Shown: positions 1 through 13,022, counted from the stretch's first letter. The stretch is DNA of 64,000 bases from Trichostrongylus colubriformis (GCA_963978905.1 OZ022261.1:19081582-19145581), one strand, 5' to 3'. The notes: generated by a model from the letters alone, not told the origin. Numbers and translations are program-made.

Positions 1-99
1 GTATGCGCCACGCATTCTACCTCGATTCGGAATCATCATGGCATGCGAAACCTGGCCTATATACAATGATATACAAAGGTAAGGTACAAGTCAGTGTCT

Positions 100-345
100 T
101 TATTCTCCAAGACAAGGTGGATAACGTTGATAGAAACCGTAGGGATCGAGGGATGGGTTATCCTGGTGGGCACTGATCCGCAAATCGTGAAAGGTGCCAG
201 TGGCAGTTGGTCCATCTTTCCCTACATAATTTTCAGCCTTCACTACGAAAAGACAGGCTCCTCGTAAGGAATGCATGCAGACGTCGCTGCCACCTGCTCG
301 ACTTCGCCAGACGTAGTTGGGTCCGAAAGTGATTATCGTATTCAC
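100..345 (-). CDS. candidate 3' terminal exon, unknown product
   Basis: The minus strand holds about 80 open codons with balanced, coding-like composition (residues such as FGPNYVWRSR, FHDLRISAHQD, PYGFYQRYPPCLGE) ending in TAA at 100-102. An in-frame stop lies just upstream, so the exon must begin at an acceptor near or after 340 and is not complete. The stop codon sits inside an AATAAA hexamer (99-104, minus strand), so any 3' UTR would be very short. I do not recognise the family. It could be the last exon of a gene lying upstream on the minus strand, or a chance open frame. Confidence 0.3.
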   Translation of the reverse strand: MNTIITFGPNYVWRSRAGGSDVCMHSLRGACLFVVKAENYVGKDGPTATGTFHDLRISAHQDNPSLDPYGFYQRYPPCLGE

Positions 346-3300
346 TCGTTATTGTGGCCGAATGTCGCAAGCAGTGAGGCGATTATTCTGTTCTAATGTC
401 ACATACACCTTGCGATGCAAGAGTCGCTGTGAAGGTTTGTGAATGGATAGCTCTCACCCGATTTCAAGAAGGTAGTACTCTAGACACTTGAAATGAAAGG
501 TCTTAAGAATTCGCTTGCCTTTGAAAATTCTTGTTACTTTCATATTCCTGCTAGTGGTTATACTGCTATCCTTGGAACTGTATATAGAATCACGAGGTCG
601 CGTCGTATTTTTTTGCGATTTGTTTTTTTTTTTTTGCCGAAGCCTGGTTTTTGTTTGTTAACCTTTGAATGTGGCCCAGGTTTAACGGTATAGGTTTAAT
701 ACCAGAGACATGTGCAGAGCAGTAGCTGTGATTGATGCTTACATATTGCGCTAGCACGTCAACATATCCACAGGGTTTAGATAAATTCTTATCTAATATT
801 TTTCAAAAGTGCAATGCATATGGAGCCTGTAGGCATCGCGTTTCGCAATTCTCCCTTTCGATCTTACCCCCCGGTTACAATGGAAGTGCCGTGAAATAAA
901 ACGGGGCCGGCAGGCTCTTGGCTGGTGCGGCGGCCCAGTTGTATATTCCTAAATTGAACCCGGAAGTTGCAGCTCAATCTCAAAATACAGCCTTTGAATT
1001 TATATTTTTCACGAACCATTTTTGGGTTACTTTCTGCTCGACAATGAATAAGAGTCAGAAGTAGCTTAAACACCCTGAAGCTTCGAATTATTACTGAATC
1101 GTATACACATACACATAACAGCATGCATTTAACATGTACTTTATTAAACAGACATTTGGTATTATTAACATAAATCTGTTATTCAAAGATACGCAAAAGC
1201 AATACATTTGTTCTGTCGGGGCAATGAAAAGGAACAGTTGTAATGATGTTAGTTGGTGGGGCGAGGCGGACATACGGGGCTATACTCGTTTATTTACAAA
1301 TAATTTTTTCTTCTTTATTTTCTTGATTTCCATCGCTTTGGTTAATGTGTTAATCAAGAAAATGACCAATCGTTTATTAGTGCTAAGACACGTAACGACG
1401 ACCGAGTGAGAGTGAAATTCAACGAGGCCGAAAATTAACAAGCCAAAAGAGACATGAGATGTTTATGGGTGGTATTATGCGATGCATGTGTGGTATGGTG
1501 TGAAACAATGTTGGCGACTGGGAGAGAATCGCGAGATCAACAGAAGGAAAGGGAGGGAGAGCGTGAACAGCTACTGAACACTCACTGAAGCTGCTTTTAC
1601 TGCTGTTGCAAGTGGTGGTCATGATGGTGTGAGTACTGCTACTGTTGGGTGATGGTGTTGGTGTTGGTGTAGGTGATAGTGTACGCGATACGGAATTAGT
1701 TCAAGAACGTGTGAACAAACACTGTATTGGTGAGAAGTAGCAGTTTCGTGGGTAGGATTTCTTCTCAGAGGACCTCCTTTCTCGTGTTTCACCTTCAACT
1801 GGTGCCGCCCGCTCTCGTCGTGACAGGGCTCGCACGAGTTCACGCTCTGCTAGTTCTTGTTCCATGTTTCTGAAAATCAGCTAAATAAAGAAACACCTCC
1901 ATCGCGGCACGACAGAATAAGCATTATGCCCCAGACATACACGGACTCGAAAACCATTCGCACGTGGTTAGTAGACCACGCGGTCTGCGTCCTTGTCACC
2001 CGTCTTTCCTCGCACCTGCTTGCCACCCGCCCCTTTTGTCTGGTGTCTCACCGAGGTCTCAAAGTAGCGCTTATGGAAAATAGCAAGCAGCGACCTAAGT
2101 AAGGGCTTTGATTAATTTTCTTGATCTTTCTTTGCCGGCTGTCCATTTTCAATCCGTGGTTAGATTATTGAATGCAACCCGAAACCTAAAGTTGTCGCGA
2201 AATGTGCCTTCGAATGATCTTGAACTCCCTCATCTTTGAACTGGCAAAAGTGTTTTGCTGTAGTGAGATTCGAGAAATCCTAGGAGGGATCGTCTAATTG
2301 GTGAACCTTTTCTGCGTCGTTTTCACACGAGGCTCACGTTTTGCTGTACATACGGGCATAGTGCCACCGATTGGCGCATTAGAAGGCAATCCGTACTGAC
2401 AAGTTTTCGCTTCATCACTGGAACAAGTGCGTCGCCGACTGGAGCGAGGGAACCGATTTCGGGGCAGATCATCGGAACGCTCCCTTTCTGGTATTACATC
2501 ATCAGGCGATTTTCGCTCTTTAGACATCACTTTAGAGTCGTGCAATATTCTCGGTCAGAAATACCGCTCCTTGCGTTCTAATGTTTCAATAACAATTACT
2601 CGCTTTCCAGTGCCTTGGGTGCTATTTGAGTGAGGGGGACAACAGCTCGATATAGGGGTAAGCAGCCGCGTGACGAGTGAACCACTTCTAACATCATGCG
2701 AAACCCTGTCTTCTAAGCTCCGCTAAAATCGTTTCACTTCCTTCTAGGCTCAAGCAGAGACCCACGTCGCACAGTTGTTCTCCTCCCCTAATTCATATAA
2801 GCCTGCTTTTCTCTATAGACCACACTTTCCAATGGGTTGTGGTGACAGTTAAGAGTATGAATGCGGGCATAGTGAAAGTAGTGTAATATGAATCATAGTT
2901 CAAATGGTTCTCAATAAAACTCAAGAGGTGCGGGGGGGGGGGCAACAGACAGGTCAATCGCTATTTGGCCCACGCACTCCCATTACCCCCGACGCACTTG
3001 GAAGCAGTGCGCGCTTTTCTTGACATAGTGATATTAGCTGAAGCCTACCCACTAATAGCGGCTTAATTTGAACACAACCACGACGCTATACGAATCTATC
3101 AAATTTCTCGTATGACTCTATTGATCAGTTTAATAAAAATGGGAAAATGGTGCATTAGGTCTAAGAAATTGGAAACACACTTACTTTAAAAGAGCCTCGT
3201 AGACTAGTCTGTCGTAGCTGATAGCAATTGATACTTGCACCAACGCTAGTAGGGCGACGATTAACAACGCCAACGATTTCATTCTTAATGTTTTGACCTG

Positions 3301-5150
3301 GAACATGGGATTCAGTAGGCATGATATGTGAGAACTGCATCATATAGAGAAGTTGCGCAGACTTGATGAGAATGTGACATTCAATGAAAACCAGGTTCCA
3401 TGATACTCTCATAGTACTAGAGAGTTGACTGCACTCCGTTAGTACGCTCCCCCCCCCCCCCCCCCCCCCCCACTCACCCATGAATGACCAAATCTAAGCG
3501 GGTGTAGGCAGTGATAAAGGGCAGCGATAGTGAATAAACACCTTGCTCATATCTTGACAGGATAAAGTTCACAATGTGCTTCGAAAAGCACTCGTAACGC
3601 CTCCACCATGGAAGCTGAAGCAGCCGAGCCATGTGTCAGCAGAAATGGCCTAACCTTGGGTCAAGACCTTCAGAGTCAGCTGAGCAGGGTTACTGCTACC
3701 AAATTATTCGGGTGTCCTTTTCACAGAAGATTCTCTGAACACAAGAAAGGAGTAATGGTGACATTTTATGAATAGAGAGAAAAAATTGCCCGCAGCAACA
3801 CAGTATGACTGGTGGACTGCAGGGGCGCAGCCAATGATACAAGAAATCTAAAGGATAGGTGGGGTGTTAAAAGGCGTCGCAGAATAACGAAACTGGAAAT
3901 GCCAACACTCGATTGGGGTGGGGGGGGGGCAGTAAGACACGCTGTTTAAAGGGAGGAGTCCGTTCAGAACATGATAGAAAGGGTTGCGAGGGTATTTCTC
4001 CTATGGTACACCTGAGCCAAGGTCGAAAATCATGTACGACTACGTAAGCTATACAATGTAATGTGTCTGTTGTATTAAACGGGTTCAAAGTGATTACGAC
4101 ATCACAAAAGGAGACAAGGGGCTGGCTGTCGTATCACAACGAGCTGGTTAGTGGTGATGATGACGACACTGTGTGAATGGTTGTGGTTGGACAAGGAATG
4201 GTGGCTGGGCGCGAAAGTCCTTTGAGCATCACTAAGCATCACTTTACCAGACAGATTATCTCTGCGTGTCGTTGACATTTCTATCTTTATACAAATGGTT
4301 CGTTGAGGAGTAGGCGACGACACAAAGATAAGATAGGACGACCGTTGCCCTGGGGAATACCGTCATAAACAGAAAATGGCGACACTATCGGAATGATGAG
4401 GAGAAGCTGTGCAGGGAGTGCAGGGATTGAATCCACGAGCTTCAAAATGTCACGGCTCCAACCATCACTATAGGCTCCACCTTCTGCCTATATATATCGT
4501 CATGATTATTCTAACCGGTCGCTCACCCCCGAACAGGCGTTAAATCCGGACCCGACGCCAGGAAAAAAACGAGGAACGATTTCTGGAACGTTCCCCTGAC
4601 CGGTTATTCCGTCAGCTTGCGGAACATCGAGCACGCTAAGAAAACAGACCTGCAAAAGTGAAAAGTGACGAGTGTGATTTTTCGCATGTCACTGTGAGCC
4701 TATCAAAGAAAGTGACGAGCACTGTATTGATCCGTATCGATATGGGAGTTTTGAAGTAAGTATCAAATGAGATAAGTAAATCACATAAAGTTTGAACTTT
4801 CTTTAGGGAAAAGTGTGGACCAAAGATTACGCCAGTATTCGCCACCACGGTATGGGTCCTCCTAAAGGTGAAGCAAAGCTCTGAGGGTGTTCAAGGAGCT
4901 GATGGATGAACGAGGAGGAGAGCTTTCCAGTGAGCAATGAATACGCTTGCAGGTTGGTCAACGAATGGAGCCGCCGACCGAATAAGTGGATAGGTGGAGT
5001 CATTTGAGGCTATGCAACCAAATATTTTCTCTCCGTTTTTGCAATGACACGCCCTTATCATCTGGCCATATATTCCCGAAAACCACCATATTTGTCACAG
5101 TTGCCACAGTGCATGCGTGGGGTAGACGACAAAGGAACGGGAGAGGTGAA
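346..5150. other. stretch with no recognised gene
   Basis: I see no convincing gene or transposon. It carries homopolymer tracts (11 G at 2,932-2,942; 23 C at 3,449-3,471; a G run near 3,920). Around 2,427-2,590 both strands are open; the plus frame (RGRSSERSLSGITSSGDF) looks faintly coding, but no clear splice sites support it. Confidence 0.5.
3449..3471. repeat. poly(C) tract, 23 bases
   Basis: An uninterrupted run of 23 C. Other long G/C runs lie at 2,932-2,942 (11 G), 16,652-16,668 (17 C) and 46,387-46,402 (16 G). The exact length in an assembly is unreliable. Confidence 0.95.
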
Positions 5151-5435
5151 TCATACGAAACGCAGACCACCCACGCAGTCTGGAAGGTATCGGTGTGGTC
5201 CGCGTGAGCGGGGTTTTGCATTATTGACTAGGTGGTCACAAGCCTTATTGTTGAAGTGCAGATTACCAGTTTGCCAATCACACGTTCGAAGTTCTACATG
5301 GATATCACTGCAGGTGGTACGTGGAGGTAGGTTCAGAGCAAGTAGCAGGGTGTCTTTGAATTTTTCTAAGTCAAAGCCCAGTTTTACTTCATTAGCCGAG
5401 AATGCAAAGATTCGATAGTGCAGACCTGGTAGCAA
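5151..5435 (-). CDS. candidate coding exon, unknown product
   Basis: The minus-strand frame reads 94 codons with coding-like content (FAFSANEVKLGFDLEKFKD, LALNLPPRTTCSDIHVEL, CDWQTGNLHFNNKACDHL). An acceptor-like CAG lies close to its upstream end and a GTAATC donor-like site within it. The plus strand is open over the same interval, which weakens the call. I recognise no family; a decayed mobile-element fragment is possible. Confidence 0.22.
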   Translation of the reverse strand: MLPGLHYRIFAFSANEVKLGFDLEKFKDTLLLALNLPPRTTCSDIHVELRTCDWQTGNLHFNNKACDHLVNNAKPRSRGPHRYLPDCVGGLRFV

Positions 5436-7918
5436 GGGTTTTGCATCAAAGAGTCCGTTGCATGACTAGAGTGGGACACTTAAGGGCGTCTCTCAGTCGG
5501 TGGTCCATAGAGCTTAGATCGAAGTAGTCTTAGGTATTTTCAGCATGGTTAAGCTCTATTAGTATACCCAATGAATTTGTTTGGCTTAGGTTCATTTACA
5601 GTTCCGGACCATCTTGGCTAATTTCCTTTCTTAACTTTTTGTTACTTCATCGTTATATTTCTCCAACATACATAGTATGTACCACAGCTGCGACATATTG
5701 CCATCACATCAGAGGATGTTCGATTTCCCCCACATCGGAGTTACAGACTCTGGTTCAAGAAAGCCTGAATGTGGGTTTTGAGATCATTGTGTTACCCTGC
5801 CACTCAAAAAGTAAAGGAGAAAGCTAGTGTGACGTTAGGGCCACGATATGGATAACGGAGGAATGTCCCTCAGAAAGCCTCCCATCTTTGCTGAATTTTC
5901 TTTGCAATATGGGTCGGATCTCATAAATGAGAAAGTGGGTTCTGACTTGTTTTTTTTTTCAATCAGCTGCTTAAGAATTCTATCAAGTAATGCACAGCAA
6001 TATTTTGCAGAGGCAGCACCATGAGCAGATAGGAGCTAGCAGTATTCAGCTCTCTTCGTGCTCCATCAGCAAAGCGAAAGAACCATTTGTCAAAGGGCTC
6101 GACTTTGGTTGTTAAAATTCCCAACCGTCTACAGCATCTACCGCTGTGCACTTGCTAACATCCAATAACCTTTCCTCTATAGCCGCTGACTATGTTGGAT
6201 GACCATGCAATAGTCCCATGAAGCGGAAAGAAGAACATCAAAATCAAGAAGAACGTGAAATCTTGTGCTGAGCCGTTGCGTGCTCGAGATTCGCATGAAA
6301 TAAACCCCATACTTTCGTATCTTCCTGACTTTATGAGCACGTCCAGTGTTGGAGTCCTACAGCATCATGGTATCGTGTCATGAAGGCTGAATCGCTCCGA
6401 ATCTTTCTGAGTTTGCACGGAGCACCGAAAGTGAATGTCAAGAGATTGGAAATGTGTCGATAATCTTCCAAAGAAGAAAAGCATTGTTTAAAGAATGGTG
6501 TCACCGCTGCACTCCATTAGTCAGATCGCACCCTCAATCATTCCATGGCTGATTCTGGCCCTTTGAAGATCCAAAGCTGTACTCGTGAAAAATCAAGCCT
6601 TGAAGAGCTTCTCGTAAAATAGGTATAATACCCAAGAGGGCACCGATCATACGAGCTGGTCAGGTAATCCGAATAGAGGTGGGCACCACTTAAGCACGCA
6701 ATAAGCGGAACTTCGGGAGTACTACACATTTTTTACTGCAGTGAATGTCAGTGGACTAGAACTTATGGACCAGCCTGATAGGCTTATGCAAATACACAGA
6801 GAGTCATTTAAAAAGTCAAAAAGCTGCACGAAACGAATAAAAATGACCGGAAACCAGCTCAGCCGGTCTACTTTCTATAGCTGAGTCCCATCCTGTAATA
6901 CCAGCGATTACATTGTGATAAATCGAATCCAAAACAAGTAACTGGATAGGAACAATTTAAAATCAGTGCAGCATCCTACCGCTATTTCAGATAAAATAGA
7001 ATTCAGAACGCAGTAGAAAACGGCGAAAACATTTTTGCTTATCAAAAATCGCATTTCGATAGTATTTATCTGGCGGGGCTGAAGCGTGCTTCCAGACAGC
7101 TAAATTGGCATGAAAACATCACAATTAAACAATAGGAAGAATTAGCTAAGATGATACTGCGATTTTGTGCGTGATTATGACCTTGCTCTAACGCTCCTCA
7201 ATTTTTATAGAAAAGAAGTGCAGTATTGGTATTGGCATACATAGCGCGCTACTTAAACTATAATTGTCACAGGTCTCAGAAAGCACGAGTGTTCTATGAA
7301 CTGTGCATGGAAATTGGCGCTATGGGGACGTAAACGTAGGGGACTTAAGCGGTTTCGAGCTTGTGACAGGACACTCGAACTGAGTCACCGCGCCACACGA
7401 GTTGCGTTGCCGTGTGCATTGATCCCGCTGTCTTCGCGTAACTTGACTCGAGTCGAGTGTTTCGACGCACACCCGTGGAGGGGAGGTTGGTTCTCATTGT
7501 ATTATCAATGGAGCAGAAATCGTAGAACTTTGCCTTCTAGACAGAGCAGTTATCCCCACTTATCAGCACCTGGAAATTCCTCAAAAGTTCGGAGCAAGGG
7601 ACTATCAACTACTTAAATGAATGAGAAACACGTGCAAGAGTTATGGTCACGAAGAGATGAAGTCATTCGTAATGTAAAGTAATTATAAGCTGATCGGATC
7701 GGAGTATGGTGCAGGAAGTGAGTCTTTTAAGAGCCACTGATTATTTACGTCCACTGCATAATCGTTGCAATCACTCGCATAACAAATGATAATAGTAAAT
7801 GAATATAGGCACAACGGGTGAGATACTTAACTGCGTCAATGGCATTTCCTGGCACTTACTATTAGATTTACTAAAAAGAGATTAAAAGTTCGGAAGCTTG
7901 ATATCTATGCACATTTAG
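5436..7918. other. stretch with no recognised gene
   Basis: No family is recognisable. Short minus-strand open frames at 5,963-6,151 (FDKWFFRFADGARRELN) and 6,538-6,729 have mildly coding-like composition but no supported splice sites. Confidence 0.45.
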
Positions 7919-7924
7919 CAAGTT

Positions 7925-8219
7925 ATGATCATCGAGGATAGAAAGTCCCTTCAAATAATTATGGAGAAGAGCGAATGGGATCAGCCAGATTTTGCGTGGA
8001 ATGATTGTAGAATTCTGGTCATTCGGCCACTTTTCTTCAGCAATAGCCCTTGAAACGCCTCCATTGAATAGCTACGTAGTATCGGGAGCTCTCAACATCC
8101 CACGTAATGATGGCGAACTTCTTTTTCCCAAATCTGTTATGGAAACGCTTTCCGGTCCTTATGGAGCAGCTATTGTTTTTCACAAAGACACTCGAATCGA
8201 CACTCCAATTCAGTTATAG
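7925..8219 (+). CDS. candidate small two-exon gene, unknown product
   Basis: A TTTAG acceptor at 7,917-7,918 is followed 6 nt later by ATG (7,925). Exon 1 would run to 8,006, ending in phase 1. A TTCTTCAG acceptor opens exon 2 at 8,041, and the phase matches. Exon 2 (ALETPPLNSYVVSGALNIPR, FPKSVMETLSGPYGAAIVF) ends at TAG, 8,217-8,219, with AATAAA at 8,325-8,330. The product would be about 86 residues with no signal peptide or membrane segment. The implied 34-nt intron (8,007-8,040) is very short, so exon 2 may instead join a more distant upstream exon. I do not recognise the protein. Confidence 0.35.
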
Positions 8220-8330
8220 CTATTACGAGGAAAAAAGGTGTAGAAATGAGTACTATAGGTGAAGGAAGAGGTTAATGAATTTTGGAACGATTATACAAGC
8301 CAGGAACAATACTATTACTCAGTAAATAAA

Positions 8331-9899
8331 ACGTAGTAAATGACAACAAAGAGACTGGCAAGGGGTTGTCAGCAGCACACCCATGAGAAACGGGTTACTG
8401 GTCACTGCTGGTGGAATGCAAAAGGCAGCAGCGAAGCAGTGTACAGTTTATTTGCACGTTCTTTATGGGTCATCAAACCCTAACCTCATACAGTGGCTAC
8501 TACTGTTTCTGCCAGGTTTGCGCATCAGTACAATACCATACGACTGAAAATCGCGCGGAATATCAAGAGAATTTAATATAATATGCAGTGCATCTTGCAA
8601 AAGCGTATAATCTGATTAGAAGGCTCCACGAGCGTAATTTTGTCGATATTATGAAATATGGAAGAGGAAAGAGAGGTCAAATTGTGAGACATTAAATGAG
8701 AGGCAATGTACTGGTAGAAAAATCTGAAAAATGGGACCATTTCTTTGAAATTCCCGTGGAGTTTTCGAGTGGATGAGTTTCCAGCTCATCCGAGCTGATA
8801 TCAAGCAGAGCTGAGTGAAAGTACGATGTGCGGCGGTCACACGTAGTGCGCGACGCGTCGTCGTGGAACCATCGTCGGATTTTGTGAAGGATTTCAAGGC
8901 GAGCCCTTCATGCGGCCCTACACCGCTTCCATGGACCTACTCTGGCATCATTTATGTTAAACTTACTTCACCTTCCTTAACATACCGCTTGCTCCCTTTG
9001 AATCGACAAGGTCTCAAAACATGTTTTACCAAATTTGAGGTACTTTAGTATGTACTGACAATAAAGATCTGCTGTTCAATCTCATATGAAGGACAAAACC
9101 ATCACAAAGTAATCACGTTTATGTGAACCAATCCTTGCGCACTAAGTTGCACTTTTTCGAATTGAAACTGTAATTCACCATATTGAAATTAATCACACAA
9201 ATTCAGCGATTGACCAGTATGAAGGTTCCGACTCACTTCGAGCAACGTCACAATTCGGGTGGGTGGTTCAAATAGGGCAATATTCCCTATTAGATTGCAC
9301 ATGGTGGCATAACAGCGCATTATCGGATTCAAGTAACACCATTGCCGTCCGACTGACGCATTTCCGACCACTAATGATAATTACTACCTTGTTTTAAGTG
9401 GCACTCTTCGAAATTTGGCTGCACTACAAATGAAATATTGGCGGTATTTCTTGAAGCCTACATTGTTCCCATTTCGGCAGCAAGTTACTGTAGTAGTTCT
9501 ACAGAAAGAATAAGTCAGGAACATCAGCAAATTTTCTCGCCCAATTTGACCATTGAGTTTCTAGAACTGTTTCTGTTCTCAGAAAAAATACTACTGCGAA
9601 CAAAGAATTAGCTTAGCGAAAATTCCTCAACTGATGTAGTAGTTGGGTCTAGGAAAACGGCTTCTCACGGAATCTGAAGCATGGTCTAGCATCATGTCGA
9701 GGAAATTGGTCGTGTTGTCGTGTTGATAAGGTCTCCTCCTCTAGAAAGACCCTCCAGATCTTCCTACAAATTTCATATTTGAAAAACGATCCAAAATTCG
9801 GACCCCGGACACCTGGACGCTACTGTAGTACCTACTTCATTCCCACTCTCTCTTACTCAAAGGAATCGTAGATGGAAGTTTGTGTTCTCTCTTTCCTAT
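8331..9899. other. stretch with no recognised gene
   Basis: I see no gene or transposon. Open frames on both strands around 8,815-8,897 overlap each other and have no splice or family support. Confidence 0.5.
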
Positions 9900-10655
9900 G
9901 CAATACCTCTCACGTTCCGTGGATAACCGACGCCTCTCGCGGATTAATCACCCTGAATCGTCGCACGCCCATACCACCGTCACAAAAGAATGAAATGGGG
10001 AGATATCAAGAGTATTGGATTCGTCTCGATGCGGCAAGTTCAATAATGTACACAATGTCGAATTTTGATTAGTAGGGGTCCTAAAAATCGCACAAAAACG
10101 CGTTTTCACGGTTTTTATGGTTTTTCGCTATAAATCGTTTGACTACTGATCATCTATCGGATTCGTAGGAATTTTCGGAATCGGCTCGCCGAGCTCCACA
10201 AGGCAGTTCCACAAGTTTTTGGTTTTATCGAACGCCTTACTAGGCCCTCTTTCACAATCTAGGAGAAGTTTGAAGGAAATTTTCTTCGAAACCCGATAAG
10301 CCGGCGATGAAATCTTTTCTAGGCCCTTAAAAGCGCCCCCGTGTATACACCGTTAAAAAACCATCTCTCAATTCATTTTCGACGCAGATTCCCCAACGAA
10401 ATGTACGCCGTTCATACCCCAGGAAAAATGGTATCGAATGACGTATAAAAATCTTTGTGGTGATAAGTTTGTTACTTTCCTCATTTCAGCCTTTTCCTTA
10501 TGTGGATCGACACCTCAACCTCTTGTCGGCCGAGTGCAATTCACGTGCACGGCCATGGGAGAGCGGTCACGATTGACGGGCATCGCGAACGCCGAGCGCT
10601 TCCCCACTGCCGTGCACGTGAATAGCAGAGGCATCGATTATACACAAAACGTGAG
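9900..10655. repeat. foldback family, partial copy B
   Basis: From CAATACCTCTCACG onward this follows the left arm of the foldback at 17,629-21,350 almost throughout. Shared blocks are GGATTCGTCTCGATGCGGC, the AAAACGCGTTTT block, GAGCTCCACAAGG, GATTCCCC..CGAAATGTACGCCGTTC, and the central GCACGTGAAT region. The left arm is essentially complete; the right arm stops soon after the centre. It is non-coding. Confidence 0.75.
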
Positions 10656-10743
10656 CGTTATTGCATACAGTTATGCATTCGGTCAACGGAGCCACCTTCA
10701 AGATTCATAATTTCATTTAAAAAATCACAACCTGGCAGATATA

Positions 10744-12280
10744 CAGTAGCGCTCAAAAGTCTTCGACCAAATTATTTTTCAGTTGTATCTTTTTTTCTAC
10801 TGGAGCAATCCGAGTGAAATTGTAGTATGTGGTACCTGAGGGAACTGCATATGCGATATACTGTTGGGACACGAAACGATTAAAGATGCGTGGCTATATA
10901 CAATTCTAGTTATGACACCAGTTTTTCCGGTTCCCATGCTTTCTCTTGGGTTTTTTTCCTAGCTATACCCATCTTTGACGCTTCATTTGGGTCAGTGTCA
11001 CGATTGGTGCGCTTAAGGTGATTGTAAGGAGAGCAGAAATCTGCCAACGTGTGCGTGTAGCAACAATGAAAATGAAGAAATCTGGAATGAAGATCAGCGC
11101 TATCTTAAAATTCGTGGAGCGGCCCCATCAAACGATATCGTCAATTTTGGAACGACGCGAGGTTGGAGGCTCCACTAGTATTGCAGAGACAATGAGACGA
11201 CCTCGCTATGTTTCTTTTATGCAAGACAGACGAATCATCCGCAGCTAAAAGCCGTCACCCTTCTCACGGCTGTGGGAATCGTCGCTAAGTTTTTTTGGAA
11301 GGCATGGCATTAAAATCAGTCGACAGACTGTGGGAAGAAGCCTAAATAATGTTGGAATCTACGGACGAGGTCCAGTGAAGAAGCCGTTTATAACACCCGG
11401 AAATAGAAGAGCCAAAATGCCAGTGCGCGACGCCATCTCACCTGCAGTTCAGTGGATTAGGGCAAAGTCCTTTTCACCGATAAGAGTAAGATTAATTTGT
11501 TCGAAAGTGCTGAGATCTGGTATGCGAGACGTCGTTGTGGCGAGAGATTCACTGCGAAGTATACAGAAGCCACAGTCAAGCATGGTGTAGGATCTGTGAC
11601 GGTGCATGGGACATTTTTACTGCATGGTATTAGTCCCATTTTGAGGATAGATGGAACGATGACAGGAGAGGCTACAGAGATATGATAGTACTATCACGGG
11701 CGAGGAAGAGATGTCTGCTGAATAGATTCTATCGCGAGATATCGGTGCGAAAGGCACGTCAACAAAAGTGAAGGAAGCCTTCCAGCGCCAGGAATCACAC
11801 TTCTGAAGTGGCCAAGCCAATCCCTGCACTTCGTTCCCGTAGAACACGGGTGGTAAGAGCTCGAGAAGTGCTTTTCCCTGTAGATTAGTAGGAGCAGAAA
11901 GAAAAAATGCGCCCAACTAGAAGGAGAATAGAACGCCTTGGCTCATACAGCTATTGAGAAGCTCATGGACTCGATGCCGTCCCGAGATGCCGCTGTAATT
12001 CAAACTAGTGGTTTTCCTATAATATTGATGTTTCTCACGGTTTGCTAGTTTTGTACTTCAGAAAAATCCGTTTTTTTTTCTGACCACGCTTTTCTGTGTT
12101 TTTCGGTGATTTTGCAATAAACGCTTGTAAAGATCCATAAAAAAAGTCTAACGGCACCCAAAAGCTAGAAAATATTTAATGCAGGTTTAAGCACAACACA
12201 CTGAAATTTTGCCCATCTTGGTTCAGTAGGAAAAAAGTTTTTCAAAAAAGCATTTGACCGAAGACTTTTGAGCGCTACTG
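10744..12280 (+). mobile_element. Tc1-like DNA transposon (decayed)
   Basis: The element is 1,537 bp with near-perfect inverted ends: CAGTAGCGCTCAAAAGTCTT at 10,744 and its reverse complement ending at 12,280. It is flanked by TA on both sides (10,742-43 and 12,281-82), the target duplication of the Tc1/mariner superfamily. It encloses a broken transposase. The same ends bound the 506-bp element at 35,229-35,734. Confidence 0.88.
11018..12048 (+). pseudogene. Tc1-like transposase, frameshifted
   Basis: Pieces lie in order but in changing frames. First is an N-terminal helix-turn-helix region (MKKSGMKISAILKFVER, 11,066 on). Next is NNVGIYGRGPVKKPFI (about 11,345), then RRRCGERFTAKYTEATVKHG with GSVTVHGTFLLHGISPI. 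Then WPSQSLHF at about 11,808, the position of the usual WPSQSPDLNP block. The C-terminus is KLMDSMPSRDAAVIQTSGFP, and its frame closes at 12,046-12,048. The order matches the Tc1 family DDE transposase, but frameshifts make it non-functional. Confidence 0.85.
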
Positions 12281-12425
12281 TACATCCCCTCAGAGTTTCA
12301 CAATTTTCGCCCACGCAAGTAATGGGGCCGCTGTGGAGTAAAGCGGTGGCGGTCATGTGACGCGGTGTAGGAAGCAAATCAAAACTGGCCGAAAGTCTGG
12401 ACTGTACACTTGACGCGACCATCAC

Positions 12426-13020
12426 TGAGAAATAGTTAAGAGGAAATTCAAACGGGTAATGGTTCTATGAAATTTTCGAGTCTTTGGCTACGACAGGAAT
12501 TCTAGCTCCTTGTGTGTTCCTCTCAAGTGCGCTATCTGATATACTGATTTTGTAAGGAATAGGATCACAGAATTTCCGTGCTTTAAAGACATCATCAGGG
12601 ATGGAGAGAAAATGAGCTCAAGGAAATCATGATCTCTGCAAAAAAACATTCGATTGCGAAGGCGAAAACCTGTGGCATCGTTTGCTCTGAAAAAACGGGC
12701 CTTGAGGCCTTTGTATTGGTCTCTCTGCGCTGGGATTCCCTTGTGTTACATCCGTTGAACATTTGCTACGAGAGCAGATCATCCAGGTTGGCTTAGCCTT
12801 CCGTCGCCTGCACATACCCCACATATGTATGTAGCGGCCTGTAAAGCAGAGGCGCAAGAGGGGCAAAAGGGGGGAGGGCTTCTGGGTTTCTATTCCCCGG
12901 TATGTGACCGTTTGTCGGCCTTTCTCTACTGTTGAGCTGCTGAGCACCTCGACTCCCACCACAATCAGGGCACAGGTGCAAAGGAAATGGCCGCTTCAGA
13001 ACGACCATCTCTACAGCCAC
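12426..13020. other. stretch with no recognised gene
   Basis: No gene is recognised. The part from about 12,780 grades into the GC-rich repeat that follows. Confidence 0.5.
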
Positions 13021-13022
13021 GG

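Larger units (their letters stand above)
10690..12425. repeat. dispersed repeat P, copy interrupted by a Tc1-like element
   Basis: The bases before the Tc1-like element (AAAAAATCACAACCTGGCAG) and after it (CATCCCCTCAGAGTTTCAC) are contiguous in another P copy near 36,130-36,180 (AAAATCCGGCAGAGGAGCATC then CCCTCAAAG). The transposon therefore landed in a pre-existing P copy at a TA. The right part continues to about 12,425. Confidence 0.5.
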
